Origin: Bacteroidales bacterium
Lineage (GTDB): Bacteria > Bacteroidota > Bacteroidia > Bacteroidales > UBA932
Assembly: GCA_017429205.1 (NCBI GenBank)
Contig: JAFRPH010000062.1
Location: 62,001-126,000, forward strand
Reading direction: 5' to 3'
DNA length: 64,000 nt
Shown: positions 1-10,000 of the stretch, piece by piece
How the letters are laid out: each line of letters opens with the position of its first letter
Numbering within the stretch: the first letter of the stretch is position 1
Program-made: the position numbers and the translations under genes
The notes under the pieces: model-generated
Database searches by the model: none
Told to the model about the DNA's origin: nothing
Seen by the model: the letters and a program-made list of their open reading frames with translations, nothing else

Positions 1-618
1 CGACTGCTGGTAGCGGTCGCGGCGGATCCGGACGATCAGGGCGCCGGGGATGTTCCGCCCCCGGGTGAGCTGGTCCGCGCACAGGTACCCACTCTTGTAC
101 AGCGGCATGCCGAAGTAGGCCAGGTAGCCGTTCGAGTCGGGCCTTGAGTCGATGAAGCAGTAGGGGATTCCGCTTTCGGCCAGTTTTCCGGTGAAAACCT
201 CCGTCTCGCCCTGGAAGAGGGGAGCGAGGACGACGCCGGAGGGTTCGGCCTCGAGCACTTTGGCGCAGGCGGCGCGGAACGATTCGATGTCGTACTGGTC
301 GTAGGGGAACGGAACGGCTTCCACGCCGGCGGCGGTCACCGGGGCGACGCCCCGGCCGATGCCGGAAGCGGCCAGCTCCCAGAAGGAGCCCGGCTCGCTG
401 GCGGGAATGAGGACGGCCACGAGGTGTTTCTTGCCCTTCGCGAGGAGGGAGGCGTACACGTTGGGCTCATATCCCAGTTCCCGGATCACCTCCATCACGC
501 GGTCATAACTCTTGCGGGAGACTTCGCCGCGGTTGTGCAGCACACGGTCCACCGTCCCCTTGGAGAGGCCGGTGCGACGGGCGATGTCGTTGATGGTGAT
601 CTTTTCGTTCTGTGCCAT
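1..618 (-). CDS. LacI-family transcriptional regulator (3' part beyond window edge)
   Basis: The reverse strand reads from an ATG at 616-618 without a stop to the window edge, giving 206 residues of an incomplete protein. Residues about 7-55 form a LacI-type helix-turn-helix (ITINDIARRTGLSKGTVDRV, then a hinge ending GYEPN). After that comes a periplasmic-binding-protein-like sugar-sensing domain (HLVAVLIPAS and onward, with RGRNIPGALIV near the edge). The TVDRVLHNRG variant of the recognition helix differs from the classical TVSRVLN. The gene is divergent from the pectin operon, and two operator-like palindromes lie between them, so it is probably the local pectin/uronate sensor. The effector is not known. 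The C-terminal third of the ligand domain is missing only because the window ends. Confidence 0.9.
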   Translation of the reverse strand, partial: MAQNEKITINDIARRTGLSKGTVDRVLHNRGEVSRKSYDRVMEVIRELGYEPNVYASLLAKGKKHLVAVLIPASEPGSFWELAASGIGRGVAPVTAAGVEAVPFPYDQYDIESFRAACAKVLEAEPSGVVLAPLFQGETEVFTGKLAESGIPYCFIDSRPDSNGYLAYFGMPLYKSGYLCADQLTRGRNIPGALIVRIRRDRYQQS

Positions 619-680
619 AGTGGTTTCCGCTCGCAAATCTGCGAATAATAATTTGACTTTCCAAGAAAAAACGGAAAAAT

Positions 681-696
681 CGTGCACGGTAACGGA
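681..696. promoter_or_regulatory. Operator-like half of a 16-bp inverted repeat (distal site)
   Basis: CGTGCACGGTAACGGA is the exact reverse complement of the sequence at 736-751. It is centred on the palindrome GTGCAC (682-687). It lies between the divergent LacI-type gene and the GH28 gene. A LacI-family dimer is the natural candidate binder; this is inference. Confidence 0.65.
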
Positions 697-735
697 CGCG
701 CTGAACGTTATTAACATAAGATGTTGAAAAATATT

Positions 736-756
736 TCCGTTACCGTGCACGGAAAT
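736..756. promoter_or_regulatory. Operator-like palindrome overlapping the expected -33 region
   Basis: TCCGTTACCGTGCACG (736-751) is the second arm of the 16-bp inverted repeat. It also contains a near-perfect local palindrome, TTACCGTGCACGGAAA (740-755, one mismatch). The CCGTGCACGG core (743-752) is fully symmetric. It ends about 15 bp before the -7 box at 771-778, where the -33 element of a Bacteroidota promoter would sit, so a bound regulator would be expected to block polymerase. Confidence 0.65.
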
Positions 757-770
757 TCAAAAATACTTCT

Positions 771-778
771 TATATTTG
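771..778 (+). promoter_or_regulatory. -7 element (TATATTTG) of the pectin operon promoter
   Basis: TATATTTG matches the Bacteroidota -7 consensus TAnnTTTG. Transcription would begin near 785, giving a leader of about 27 nt before the ATG at 812. No clear TTTG -33 box is present; that position is occupied by the operator-like palindrome. Confidence 0.6.
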
Positions 779-811
779 TAGCCGTTGAAAAGTAACCGCA
801 CGCAACCACTG

Positions 812-2275
812 ATGAAAGCACGCCTTACCCTCCTTTCGATCCTGGCCCTTGCCGTCGCCTGCAAGGGGACGCAAACCGACGAATTTGCCGCTCTGTACGA
901 GGGACTTCCCTTCGATATGCCCCGGGTTGAACTGCCGTCCATCCCCGACCGTTCCGTCGTGCTGACGGACTTCGGCGGCGTCGGCGACGGTGTGGCGATG
1001 AACACGGACGCGTTCGCGGCAGCCATCGACGCGCTCGTGCAGAAGGGCGGGGGACGCCTCGTCGTTCCCGCCGGCGTCTGGCGCACCGGTCCCATCGAGC
1101 TCAAGAATCACATCGAGCTGTTCGTGGACAAGGACGCCATCGTCGTCTTCGATCCGAACCAGGACCTGTACCCCATCATCGACACGAACTTCGAGGGACT
1201 GGACGTGCGTCGCTGCGTGTCTCCTCTCAACGCCACTGGCGCGCATGACATCGCCATCACCGGCGGCGGCATCTTCGACGGAAGCGGAGAATACTGGCGC
1301 GAGGTCAAGCGCCGCAAGGTCTCCGACGACCAGTGGAAAGAGATCCTCAAGCGCGGCGGTTACATTCCGGAGGACGGCAAGACTTGGTTCCCGGACGAAG
1401 GCTACGCGAAGGCGCGCGCCACCGCGGGCTCGCTCAATTACCAGGATCCTTCCCTGGACGAGCAGGAAATCAAGACATTCCTCCGTCCCGTGCTGCTGTC
1501 CTTCCGCAACTGCGAGCGCGTTCTGCTGAAGGACTGCACCTTCCAGAACTCCCCGTGCTGGAACCTCCATCCGCTGTACTGCAAGGATGTCGTGATCCAG
1601 GACATCATCGTCCGGAACCCGCATTTCTCCACCAACGGCGACGGCATCGACATCGACGCCTGCGAGAACGTGATCCTCACCGGCTCCTCCTTCGACGTGG
1701 GCGACGACGCCATCTGCATCAAGTCCGGCAAGGACGCCGACGGCCGCAACCACGGGAAGAAGTGCCGCAACCTCATCATCGACGACTGCACCGTCTACCA
1801 CGGCCACGGCGGTTTCGTGGTGGGCAGCGAGATGTCCGGCGGTGTGGAGAACATCCGCGTGTCCAACTGCCGTTTCATCGGCACGGACGTGGGCCTGCGT
1901 TTCAAGAGCGCCCGCGGCCGCGGCGGCTTGGTGAAGGACATCTGGTGCGACCACATCTATATGAAGGACATCGTCACCTACGGCGTCATCTTCAACCTGT
2001 ATTATATGGGCGTCTCCGCCTCCGAGATGTCCAAGGACGGCGAAAGCGACATCCAGCCGGTCGACGAGACCACGCCGGAGTTCCGCGACTTCCACTTCTC
2101 TGATATCACGTGCGCGGGCGCGGAGCAGGCGGTGTTCGTCAATGGTCTCCCGGAGATGCCCGTCCGCAACCTGACCATCCGGAACAGCAACTTCACGGCC
2201 GACAAGGGCGTGGAAACCCATTATTACGAGAACGTCAACTTCGAGAACGTCATCGTCAACGGTACCAAGTTATGA
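812..2275 (+). CDS. GH28 polygalacturonase-family lipoprotein
   Basis: This 487-residue protein is a pectin-cleaving glycoside hydrolase with a right-handed beta-helix fold. It shows the GH28 signatures in order: NGDGID (about residues 275-280), the acidic pair in VGDD (298-299), GHGG with its histidine (about 332) and RFK (363-365, the RIK equivalent). The N-terminus is a lipoprotein signal ending LAVAC, so it is probably anchored to the outer membrane or periplasmic face. A TTG 27 bp upstream (785) extends the frame, but it falls at the predicted transcription start and gives a poor signal peptide, so the ATG at 812 is preferred. It is the first gene of the pectin operon and overlaps the next start by ATGA. 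Exo- versus endo-action and homogalacturonan versus rhamnogalacturonan preference cannot be read from the sequence. Confidence 0.92.
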   Translation: MKARLTLLSILALAVACKGTQTDEFAALYEGLPFDMPRVELPSIPDRSVVLTDFGGVGDGVAMNTDAFAAAIDALVQKGGGRLVVPAGVWRTGPIELKNHIELFVDKDAIVVFDPNQDLYPIIDTNFEGLDVRRCVSPLNATGAHDIAITGGGIFDGSGEYWREVKRRKVSDDQWKEILKRGGYIPEDGKTWFPDEGYAKARATAGSLNYQDPSLDEQEIKTFLRPVLLSFRNCERVLLKDCTFQNSPCWNLHPLYCKDVVIQDIIVRNPHFSTNGDGIDIDACENVILTGSSFDVGDDAICIKSGKDADGRNHGKKCRNLIIDDCTVYHGHGGFVVGSEMSGGVENIRVSNCRFIGTDVGLRFKSARGRGGLVKDIWCDHIYMKDIVTYGVIFNLYYMGVSASEMSKDGESDIQPVDETTPEFRDFHFSDITCAGAEQAVFVNGLPEMPVRNLTIRNSNFTADKGVETHYYENVNFENVIVNGTKL

Positions 2276-3921
2276 AAAGGATCCTCTATCTCGTCGCCGT
2301 CTGGCTGGTAGCCAGCTCCTTCACGACCATCCACCTGATGGGCGATTCCACCATGGCGGAGAAAGACCTCTCCGACGGCAAGCTCGAGCGCGGCTGGGGC
2401 ATGATGTTCCCGAATTTCGTCGACGACACCTTTCGGGTCGTCAACTACGCGCAGAACGGCCGCAGCACGAAGAGTTTCATCGACAAGGGCCTCTGGGACA
2501 TCGTCGAGTACGCCCTCCAGCCCGGCGACTACGTGTTCATCCAGTTCGGCCACAACGATTCCAAGGCCGACGATCCCGAGCGCTATGCGCCCGCTTTCGG
2601 CGCCTACCAGGACAATCTCCGGACCTTCATCCGCGGCGCCCGCGAGAAGGGCGCGACGCCGATCCTCCTCACCCCGGTGGCTCGCCGCTGGTTCAAGAAC
2701 GGCAAGCTGGACCGCAACTGCCACACCGACTATCCCGCCGCGATGAAGCAGGTGGCCGAGGAGATGGGCGTGACGCTGCTGGACATCACCACGCCTACCC
2801 TGGACTGGATCGAAAGCATCGGCGACGAGGCCTCCAAGGCCTATTTCATGATCTCCACCGGCAAGGACGACAACACCCATACGGTCGCCAGCGGCGCGCG
2901 CAAGGTGACGGAAATCGTCTGCGAGGCCCTCAAGAAGCAGGTTCCCGCGATCGGCGAGCATCTCGTCCGCTATGACATCGTCGTGGACCAGACCGGCCAC
3001 GGCGACTATATGAAGGTCCAGGACGCCATCGACGCGGTCCCGAACTACAGCCACGACAAGATCACGACCATTTTCATCAAGGCAGGCACCTACAAGGAGG
3101 CCATCGACATCCCGCACACCAAGTTCCGGATGAAGATCATGGGCCAGGGCGCGGACAAGACCATCCTCACCTACGACCGCTATGCGGAGCAGCTGTGGCC
3201 GGACAACGACTTCAAGGTGGGCACTTCCGGCAGCGCCAGCATCTACATCCACTCCAGCTACGTGACCTTCGAGGACATCACCTTCGAGAACACGGCGGGG
3301 GAGGGCAAGGAGATCGGCCAGGCCGTGGCGGTGTTCACCGACGGCGACTTCCTGTTCTTCCACCGCTGCCGCTTCATCGGCAACCAGGACACCGTCTATA
3401 CCTACGGGCGCTTCGGCAAGGAGGGCGGCATCAAGCGGAACTATTTCCTGGACTGCTACATCGAGGGCACGACGGACTTCATCTTCGGCCCCAGCATCGC
3501 CTATTTCGAGAACTGCCACATCCACAGCAAGAAAAACAGCTATGTGACGGCCGCTTCCACCCTCCAGGGCCAGAAGTACGGCTACGTGTTCAAGAACTGC
3601 AAGCTGACGGCCGCTCCCGGCATCGACAAGTGCTACCTGGGCCGCCCCTGGGGCGCCTATGCGAAGACCGTGTTCATCGGCTGCGAGCTGGGCCCGCACA
3701 TCGTCGCGGACGGCTGGCACGACTGGGAGAAGGAAGGCAAGCCCAACACCAAGAAAAATTCCTACTACGCTGAATATCAGAATGTCGGCCCCGGCGCACA
3801 AGGCCCCCGCGTGAAATGGGCGCACACCCTCACCGCGAAGCAGGCCGCCGAGTACACCTTCGAGAAGGTGATGTACCAGGCGCAGGACGGCATCCGCTGG
3901 AACCCTTTTGACAACCGTTAG
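2272..3921 (+). CDS. CE12-CE8 fusion: rhamnogalacturonan acetylesterase plus pectin methylesterase
   Basis: A 549-residue two-domain esterase. Residues about 20-230 are an SGNH/GDSL hydrolase of the CE12 type: GDS with Ser26, a GHND block (93-96) and the D-N-T-H block (Asp200, His203) that completes the triad. Residues about 240-549 are a CE8 pectin methylesterase beta-helix: QD (372-373), DFIFG with the nucleophile-type Asp402, and LGRPW with Arg458. A short hydrophobic N-terminus serves as signal peptide and there is no lipobox cysteine. The enzyme would remove acetyl and methyl esters so that the lyases and hydrolases beside it can act. The start is the ATG overlapping the GH28 stop (ATGA); the longer upstream frame is inside GH28. 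The following gene starts at the next base. Confidence 0.92.
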   Translation: MKRILYLVAVWLVASSFTTIHLMGDSTMAEKDLSDGKLERGWGMMFPNFVDDTFRVVNYAQNGRSTKSFIDKGLWDIVEYALQPGDYVFIQFGHNDSKADDPERYAPAFGAYQDNLRTFIRGAREKGATPILLTPVARRWFKNGKLDRNCHTDYPAAMKQVAEEMGVTLLDITTPTLDWIESIGDEASKAYFMISTGKDDNTHTVASGARKVTEIVCEALKKQVPAIGEHLVRYDIVVDQTGHGDYMKVQDAIDAVPNYSHDKITTIFIKAGTYKEAIDIPHTKFRMKIMGQGADKTILTYDRYAEQLWPDNDFKVGTSGSASIYIHSSYVTFEDITFENTAGEGKEIGQAVAVFTDGDFLFFHRCRFIGNQDTVYTYGRFGKEGGIKRNYFLDCYIEGTTDFIFGPSIAYFENCHIHSKKNSYVTAASTLQGQKYGYVFKNCKLTAAPGIDKCYLGRPWGAYAKTVFIGCELGPHIVADGWHDWEKEGKPNTKKNSYYAEYQNVGPGAQGPRVKWAHTLTAKQAAEYTFEKVMYQAQDGIRWNPFDNR

Positions 3922-5097
3922 ATGAAAAGAATCGCATTGCTGGCAGCCCTGCTGCTCGCGGCCTGCGCGCCGAAGACGGACCTGAAAACGGGTCCCATGT
4001 CCGTCCGGATGGTCCGTTCGGAGATCAAGCGGGCGCCCGAAGCCACCTACCTGGACGGGCAGGGGGGGAACTACAAGTGGAACTACACCACCGGCCTGGA
4101 GCTACGCAGCTTCCTGGCCGTTTCCCGTACCTATGACATTCCGGAATTCGACGCGTATGTGCGCGCCTGGTACGACGGCGTCCTGGACGAGGGCGGCGAG
4201 ATCGGCGGCAAATACGACCTGGAAAAGTTCAACCTGGACCATATCTGCCCGGCCCGGACGCTGATCGGCCTGTATCAGGCCACCCCGGACGTCCGGTACG
4301 CCATGGCCATCGAGACGGCCCGCAGGCAGCTCAAGAACCAGCCGCGCACCGAGGCGGGCGCCTTCTGGCACAAGCAGGCGTATCCCTACCAGGTGTGGCT
4401 GGACGGCCTCTATATGGCGGAACCTTTCTATGCGGTGTATGCCAACATCACCCACGAGGACGCCATCTTCGACGATGTCGTCACCCAGTTCAAGGTGGCG
4501 GCCGAGAAGACCTACGACCCGGCGACCGGCCTGTACCGCCACGCCTGGGACGAGTCCAAGCAGATGTTCTGGGCCGATCCCGTGACGGGTCAGTCCGCCC
4601 ACTGCTGGGGCCGCGCCCTCGGCTGGTACACGATGGCTCTCGTCGAGGTCCTGCCCTTCTTCCCGGAGAACCATCCCGGCAAGGCCGAGCTGCAGGGCAT
4701 CCTGGAAGGCATCCTCGCCACGCTCCCGAAATATGCCGATCCCGAGACCGGGATGTGGTACCAGGTCCTGGACAGCCCGGGCCGGGAAGGAAACTACCTG
4801 GAGGCCACCTGCTCCGCGATGTTCACCTACGCCTATCTGCGGTCCGCCCGCGAAGGCTACGCGGTGCCCGCGTCCGTCGATCCGAAGGCCCTCTACGAGG
4901 CCCTCGTGAAGAAGTTCATCCGCGAGGACAAGGACGGCACCCTGAATCTCACCGACTGCTGCGCCGTCGCCGGCCTCGGCGGCAAGGAGAACCGCAGCGG
5001 CACTTTCGAGTATTACATCAACGAGAAGATCATCGAGAATGACCCGAAGGGCGTCGGCCCCTTCATCTGGGCTTCGCTCGAATACGAAAAGCTATGA
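3922..5097 (+). CDS. GH105 unsaturated (rhamno)galacturonyl hydrolase, lipoprotein
   Basis: A 391-residue (alpha/alpha)6-barrel enzyme of the GH105/GH88 type. These enzymes remove the unsaturated uronic acid left at the non-reducing end by pectate or rhamnogalacturonan lyases. WLDGLYM carries the family's catalytic Asp (about residue 161). The HCWGRALGWY block (about 227-236) is the usual substrate-binding signature. The N-terminus MKRIALLAALLLAAC is a lipoprotein signal. The gene begins directly after the CE12-CE8 stop and its own stop overlaps the next start (ATGA), so translation is coupled. Its product should rearrange to 5-keto-4-deoxyuronate, for which no KduI/KduD gene is seen in this window. 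Confidence 0.93.
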   Translation: MKRIALLAALLLAACAPKTDLKTGPMSVRMVRSEIKRAPEATYLDGQGGNYKWNYTTGLELRSFLAVSRTYDIPEFDAYVRAWYDGVLDEGGEIGGKYDLEKFNLDHICPARTLIGLYQATPDVRYAMAIETARRQLKNQPRTEAGAFWHKQAYPYQVWLDGLYMAEPFYAVYANITHEDAIFDDVVTQFKVAAEKTYDPATGLYRHAWDESKQMFWADPVTGQSAHCWGRALGWYTMALVEVLPFFPENHPGKAELQGILEGILATLPKYADPETGMWYQVLDSPGREGNYLEATCSAMFTYAYLRSAREGYAVPASVDPKALYEALVKKFIREDKDGTLNLTDCCAVAGLGGKENRSGTFEYYINEKIIENDPKGVGPFIWASLEYEKL

Positions 5098-6983
5098 GAA
5101 AAGAACTGACTTTGATGGCCCTTTCCGCCCTCATCCTTGCCGCTTGCGGCGGGAAGGAGGATCCGGTCGTGGTGCCCGACACCCCCAAGGCTCCTTCCGC
5201 TCCGGCGAACGTGAAGCTGCACAAGGCGACGGAAACCAGCCTGCAGTTCCAGTGGGACGCGGTCGAGGGCGCGGCTTCCTACGCCTGGGAACTCCAGAAA
5301 GACGGCGCCAAAGTGAAGGAAGGGACTGCGGGCACCCGCAACGCGACTGTCACCGAGCTGACCAAGGCGACGAACTACCGCTTCGGCGTCAAGGCCGTGA
5401 ATGCCGGCGGCTCCTCCTCCGTGACCTGGATCGATGCCAAGACGGAAGGAACGGACGATCCCGAACCGCCCACCCCGCCGACCGGCCAGTACTATGAGCA
5501 GTTCTCCATCCCTGCAACGGAGGAGGACGGCGTCGCCCGCGCCTTCCCGGGGGCCGAAGGCGGCGGCATGTACGCCACCGGCGGCCGCGGCGGCAAGATC
5601 TACCACGTGACCTCCCTGGAGGACAACAGCACGCAGGGCACCCTCCGGTATGGCATCGAGAAGGGAGACCGCCCGCTGACCATCGTCTTCGACGTGGCCG
5701 GCACCATCGCCCTCGAGAAGCAGCTCAACATCTCCAGGGGAGACCTGACCATTGCCGGCCAGAGCGCCCCCGGCGACGGTATCTGCCTGAAGAACTACAC
5801 CTTCCGCATCGGCGCCAGCAACGTGATCGTCCGCTTCATCCGCTGCCGGATGGGCGATGAGAAGAAGACGGAAGACGACGCCATGCAGGTGATGAGCCAC
5901 GACGACGACAAGTACGAGAAGATCATCATCGACCATTGCTCCGTGAGCTGGTGCACCGACGAGTGCGCCTCCTTCTACGGGATGAAGGATTTCACTTTCC
6001 AGTGGAACATCGTTTCGGAGAGCCTCCGCAACTCCATCCACGACAAGGGCTCCCACGGCTACGGCGGCATCTGGGGCGGCAACAACGCCACTTACCACCA
6101 CAACCTCCTGGCACACCACGACAGCCGCAACCCGCGTATCGACCACGACTACGTGTCCACCCAGAAGGGCCCTGTGTCCATCTTCAACAACGTGATCTAC
6201 AACTGGAAGGGCAACAGCACCTACGGCGGCGAGAGTTCCGACAAATATGGGACCGACCACCGGAAATACAACCTGTTCAACAACTATTACAAGCCGGGTC
6301 CCGTGACGCCCTCCAACCACATCTGGTTCCTGCAGCCCACGACTTCCTGCAGCAATTGCGGCGGCACGATCCTCCCCGGCCACTTCTACCTGGACGGCAA
6401 CGTGATGCACGGGAAGAGCGACCTGACGGCCGACAACTGGAAGGCCGGCAAGAGTTCTCCGGTCTCCGTCTATATCAGCGAGGCCGATGCGGCCAAGATC
6501 AAGGAGACGACCCGGTTCGCCTCGGACACCTATCAGAGCGTCCACACCGGCGCGAATTGCCTGGATCCGGTCCTGAATTATGCGGGCGCCAGCTTCGCCC
6601 GTGACGGCATCGACAGGCGCATCGCGAAGGAGACGAAGGACGGCACTTCCACCTATCAGGGCAGCAATACGACCGCCAGCGACCGTTCCACGAAGGGCCT
6701 CATCGACACCCAGACCGACGTCCAGGACGCCACCTGGAAGAACGGCTGGCCGGTGTACACCGCCACCGAAGAGCAGAAGGCGAAGATCAAGGACTCCGAC
6801 TCCGACGGCATGCCCGACTGGTTCGAGGACCAGTTCGGCCTCAAGAAGACTGACAAGTCCGACGCCGGCGCCGTCACCCTGGACAAGAACGGCCGCTACA
6901 CCAACCTGGAGATGTATCTCCACTACCTGGTGAAGGACATCGTCGCCGGGCAGAACGCCGGCGGCAGCTACATGAAACTCTAA
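5094..6983 (+). CDS. PL1-type pectate lyase with N-terminal Fn3 domain, lipoprotein
   Basis: A 629-residue secreted lipoprotein (signal ends LAACGG). Residues about 35-118 form a fibronectin type III domain. From about 146 onward is a beta-helix lyase domain opening AFPGAEGGGMYATGGRGG and continuing GTLRYGI, typical of the Bacteroidota pectate lyases placed in PL1 (a PL1_2-like subgroup by recollection). A SRNPRID segment near residue 345 is a plausible site for the catalytic arginine. Near the C-terminus (about 566-580), DSDSDGMPDWFE resembles a thrombospondin type 3/EF-hand-like calcium loop. The Fn3 domain is nearly the same as that of the CE8 lipoprotein at the operon's end. It cuts de-esterified homogalacturonan by beta-elimination, feeding GH105. 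The subfamily assignment is less certain than the lyase call. Confidence 0.87.
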   Translation: MRKELTLMALSALILAACGGKEDPVVVPDTPKAPSAPANVKLHKATETSLQFQWDAVEGAASYAWELQKDGAKVKEGTAGTRNATVTELTKATNYRFGVKAVNAGGSSSVTWIDAKTEGTDDPEPPTPPTGQYYEQFSIPATEEDGVARAFPGAEGGGMYATGGRGGKIYHVTSLEDNSTQGTLRYGIEKGDRPLTIVFDVAGTIALEKQLNISRGDLTIAGQSAPGDGICLKNYTFRIGASNVIVRFIRCRMGDEKKTEDDAMQVMSHDDDKYEKIIIDHCSVSWCTDECASFYGMKDFTFQWNIVSESLRNSIHDKGSHGYGGIWGGNNATYHHNLLAHHDSRNPRIDHDYVSTQKGPVSIFNNVIYNWKGNSTYGGESSDKYGTDHRKYNLFNNYYKPGPVTPSNHIWFLQPTTSCSNCGGTILPGHFYLDGNVMHGKSDLTADNWKAGKSSPVSVYISEADAAKIKETTRFASDTYQSVHTGANCLDPVLNYAGASFARDGIDRRIAKETKDGTSTYQGSNTTASDRSTKGLIDTQTDVQDATWKNGWPVYTATEEQKAKIKDSDSDGMPDWFEDQFGLKKTDKSDAGAVTLDKNGRYTNLEMYLHYLVKDIVAGQNAGGSYMKL

Positions 6984-7019
6984 CTCAATCATCAATAACC
7001 AACTTAAAACCATCCATTC

Positions 7020-10000
7020 ATGAAAAATCCAGTCAAGAAACTCGCTCTTGCGCTTCTCGGCCTGGTATCGGCTTGGACCCTGTCCGCTCAGACGACCATC
7101 AAGGGCGTGGTGACGGACGAGTCCGGTGAGCCGCTCATCGGAGCGGGTGTGGTTGTCGAGGGTACGACCATCGGCACGATCACCGGCATCGACGGCGACT
7201 ACGAGCTGACCGTGCCCGCAGATGCGGTGAACCTGGTGTTCTCCTTCATCGGACTGAGTGAACAGACGGTCCCCATCGCGGGACAGACCGTCATCAACGT
7301 GGTCCTGAAGGTTGACTCGACCTTCCTCGACGAAGTGGTCGTCGTGGGTTACCAGACGGTCAAGCGCCGCGACCTCCTCGGCGCCGTCGCTTCCGTCGGT
7401 TCCGACAAGCTCACCGAGCAGCCGGTGACCTCCGTGTCCCAGGCCCTCTCCGGAAAGATGGCGGGCGTCTCCGTCGTCACGACGGAAGGCGACCCGGACG
7501 CCGACGTCAAGATCCGCGTCCGCGGCGGCAGCTCCATCACCCAGGACAACAGCCCGCTGTACATCGTGGACGGCTTCCCGGTGGAGTCCATCAACGACAT
7601 CCCGTCCTCCGAGATCCAGTCCATCGACGTCCTGAAGGACGCTTTCTCCACGGCCATCTACGGCAGCCGCGGCGCGAACGGTGTCGTCATCGTCACGACC
7701 AAGAGCGCCGAAAAGGGCCAGAAGGTCTCCGTGAAGTTCAACGCCTACTACGGCCTCAAGAAGATGGCCAACGCGGGCGCCATCGTCGCGATGGATCCGG
7801 ACAACTTCGTGAAGTTCCAGTACGAGCTCGCTTCCATCCGCGGCAACGTGGAGAACAACTACAACCCGTACTTCGGTCCCTTCGCCGACATCGACCTGTA
7901 TCAGAACCTCGCCGGCAACAACTGGGTGGACGCCGTCTTCGGCAAGGTCGGTTCCTCGATGAGCGCCGACTTCTCCATCTCCGGCAGCGGCGAGAACTAC
8001 AACTGGAATCTCGGTTACGCCCATACGGGGGACGACGCGATCATGGTGGGTTCCACCTACACCCGCGACAACCTCAACTTCAAGGGCAACTTCAAGACTT
8101 CCGACAAGACCAGCATCGACGCGAATATCCGCTATTCCCGCGTGAACACCCGCGGCTCCGGCGCGAACGGCATCAACGACCGTGCGACGACCTCCGGTAA
8201 CGGCCGTCTCAAGCACGCCGTCGCCTACGCCCCGATTCCCGTGGCCGCCGTCTCGACGGACTCCGACCTGGAGCAGGACTATGGCGACAACGCGCCGCCG
8301 CTCCTGTCCGTCTCTGACAACGATTCCAAGCGTATCCGTACCACCTGGAACGCGAACGCCGCCTTCAACTGGACCATCATCGACAACCTGCGCCTCAAGA
8401 TCGAGGGCGGTCTCGAGGATTACCGCCAGGGTGACGACCGCTTCTACGGCCTCACCACCTACTATGTGGCGAACCAGTCCACGGTGAAGAACACGCCTTC
8501 CACCGAGCACAAGGAGGCCTTCCGCACCCGCTACCGCAACACGAACACCCTGAACTACGATTTCGCGGACCTCATCAACAACCAGGACCATCAGCTGACG
8601 GCCCTCCTCGGTGAGGAAATGACCATCACCAAGAGCAACACCATCACCGACCTCGTGGACGGTTTCCCGACCTTCTATGACGCCGAGATGGCGTGGCATT
8701 TCATGTCCTCCGGCGTTCCGGCTTCCTCCAACAACCACTACGCCCCGGACGACAAGCTCCTTTCCTTCTTCGGCCGCGTGAATTACGACTACAAGCGCCG
8801 CTATTCCATCGGCGCCACGCTGCGTGCCGACGGCTCCTCCAAGTTCGCCCGCGGTCACCGCTGGGGCTACTTCCCGTCTGCCGCCGCCTCCTGGACCATC
8901 TCCAACGAACCCTGGATGGACAGCGCCCACAGCTGGCTGGACCAGCTCAAGCTCCGTTACAGCTTCGGTACCGCCGGTAACAACAACATCCCGTCGGGCC
9001 AGCTGATGAAGCAGTACGCCTCCTCCACCACCGCCTGGCTGTCGATGACCCAGAACATCTTCACCGCCGGCAAGGTCCTGAACAATCCGGACCTCACCTG
9101 GGAGACCACCTACACGCACAACATCGGTCTGGACTTCTCCCTGCTCCAGGGACGCCTCTCCGGTAGCGTCGAGGCCTACCAGAACGACACGAAGAACCTC
9201 CTCATCAACTTCCCGATCCCGGGTTCCGGCTATGACAGCCAGTACCAGAACGTGGGTTCCACCCGCAACCGCGGTCTCGAGCTCACGCTGAACGCCCCGA
9301 TCGTCTCCAAGAAGGACTTCTCCCTGAACATCGGCGGCAACATCGCCTACAACATCAACCGGGTCACGGACCTCGGCGGCCTGGAGTCCATCATGGCGCA
9401 GTCCTACTGGGCTTCCACCGAGATCGGTGACGACTACATCGTCCAGGTGGGCCAGCCGCTCGGCAACATGTACGGCTACGTCAACGACGGCATGTATTCC
9501 GTCGATGACTTCACCTATGACGGCGGCAAGTGGGTGCTGAACGAGGGTGTCGCGAACGCTTCCTCCGTCCTCGGTGACGCCTACCTGCGTCCTGGCGCGA
9601 TCAAGCTCAAGGACCTCAACGGTGACGGCAAGGTGACCGTGGCCGACCGCAAGGTCATCGGCAACGCCTCCCCGGACTTCACCGGCGGTTTCAACTTCAG
9701 CGGCTTCGCCTACGGCTTCGACTTCAGCGCGAACTTCAACTTCATGATCGGCAACCAGGTGTACAACGCCAACAAGATCGAGTTCACCTCCTCCCGCAAG
9801 TACTACAACCGCAACCTTCTCCATGAGATGGACGTGGACAAGCGCTGGACGAACATCGACTGGGCCACCGGCGAGCTGATCACCGACCCCGCCCTCCTCA
9901 AGAGCGTGAACGCCGGCAAGACGATGTGGAACCCCGCCGTCGGCAGCGCGATCTTCAGCGACTGGGCCGTCGAGGACGCTTCCTTCCTCCGCATGCAGAG

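Noticed and set aside
785..811. TTG start for the GH28 gene
   Set aside because: It coincides with the expected transcription start and would place nine polar residues before the lipoprotein signal; the ATG at 812 fits better.
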